A stretch of DNA of 64,000 nucleotides from Liolophura sinensis (Eukaryota; Mollusca; Polyplacophora; Chitonida; Chitonidae), in NCBI RefSeq assembly GCF_032854445.1, contig NC_088295.1, forward strand, positions 87,652,644 through 87,716,643, in the 5' to 3' direction. A program made the position numbers and the translations under genes. Below, in pieces: positions 63,700 through 64,000 of this stretch. The notes below the pieces were generated by a model. It saw only the letters and a list, made by a program, of their open reading frames with translations. It searched no databases and was not told where the DNA came from. The stretch's first letter is position 1. Every line of letters starts with the position of its first letter.

Positions 63700-64000
63700 G
63701 TATGCATGATGCTAGAGGGTTATGAGTCTATATAGTGCCATAGGGGGTTATGAATCTTTAGTGCTATAGGGGGTTATGAGCCTGTGGTGATAGGGGGTTA
63801 TGGGCCTGTGGTGATAGGAGGTTATGGGCCTGTGGTGATAGGGGGTTATGGACCTGTGGTGATAGGGGGCTATGAGCCTGTGGTGATAGGGGGTTATGAG
63901 CCTGTGGTGATAGGGGGTTATGAGCCTGTGGTGATAGGGGATTATGAGCCTGTGGTGATAGGCGGTTATGAGCCTGTGGTGATAGGGGGTTATGAGCCTG
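63700..64000. repeat. 24-bp G-rich minisatellite running off the window
   Basis: Unit GGGGGTTATGAGCCTGTGGT plus GATA, about 10 units, degenerate at the left (63,700-63,790) and cleaner to the right. It continues past the window end. Confidence 0.93.

Overview
The window looks like a piece of an invertebrate nuclear genome, most likely a mollusc or other lophotrochozoan. It is AT-rich, genes are sparse and split by introns with GT/AG borders, and it holds several tRNA-headed SINE families, many minisatellites, and remnants or copies of at least six kinds of mobile element. No bacterial or organellar feature is seen, and I see no convincing functional tRNA or rRNA gene. The taxonomic call rests on family resemblance from memory and was not checked by search.

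Left part (1-22,300). A minus-strand gene for a secreted or membrane EGF-repeat protein is suggested by a signal-peptide first exon (21,802-21,868) and two good calcium-binding-EGF exons (6,196-6,315; 2,142-2,273). All have phase-1 borders, so they could splice together. Decayed EGF exons lie at 4,479-4,604 and 9,520-9,578. The introns hold an old tandem segmental duplication (about 1-5,470 against 7,783-13,245), SINEs, an 18-bp minisatellite, a dead LINE (13,921-15,700, minus) and a dead DIRS/Ngaro-type tyrosine-recombinase retroelement (18,811-20,340, plus).

Middle part (22,306-40,330). A nearly complete Ty3/Gypsy-type LTR retrotransposon (22,306-32,347) has long LTRs of about 1.85 kb that are nearly identical, a tRNA-Leu-type primer site, gag, protease-RT-RNase H-integrase with one frameshift in RT, and an extra 3' reading frame with Cys/His fingers. 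That extra frame sits in the env position behind a splice acceptor. The element ends directly against a truncated Maverick/Polinton (about 32,348-40,320). The Polinton has a heavily broken protein-primed DNA polymerase B on the plus strand. On the minus strand it has a convergent broken integrase, three small element proteins, an intact packaging ATPase and the C-terminal part of a probable major capsid protein.

Right part (40,330-64,000). This holds a region rich in a TACACCTCAG motif, a truncated second Gypsy-like element (probable primer site, gag with one stop, start of protease), a 50-bp minisatellite, an RT fragment of probable Penelope-like type, and an (AT)n tract. It also holds one intact intronless-CDS class A GPCR (52,604-53,761, minus) whose last codons form one unit of a downstream minisatellite, then further SINEs and tandem arrays, ending in a 24-bp array that runs off the window. 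The only host genes I can defend are the EGF gene and the GPCR.
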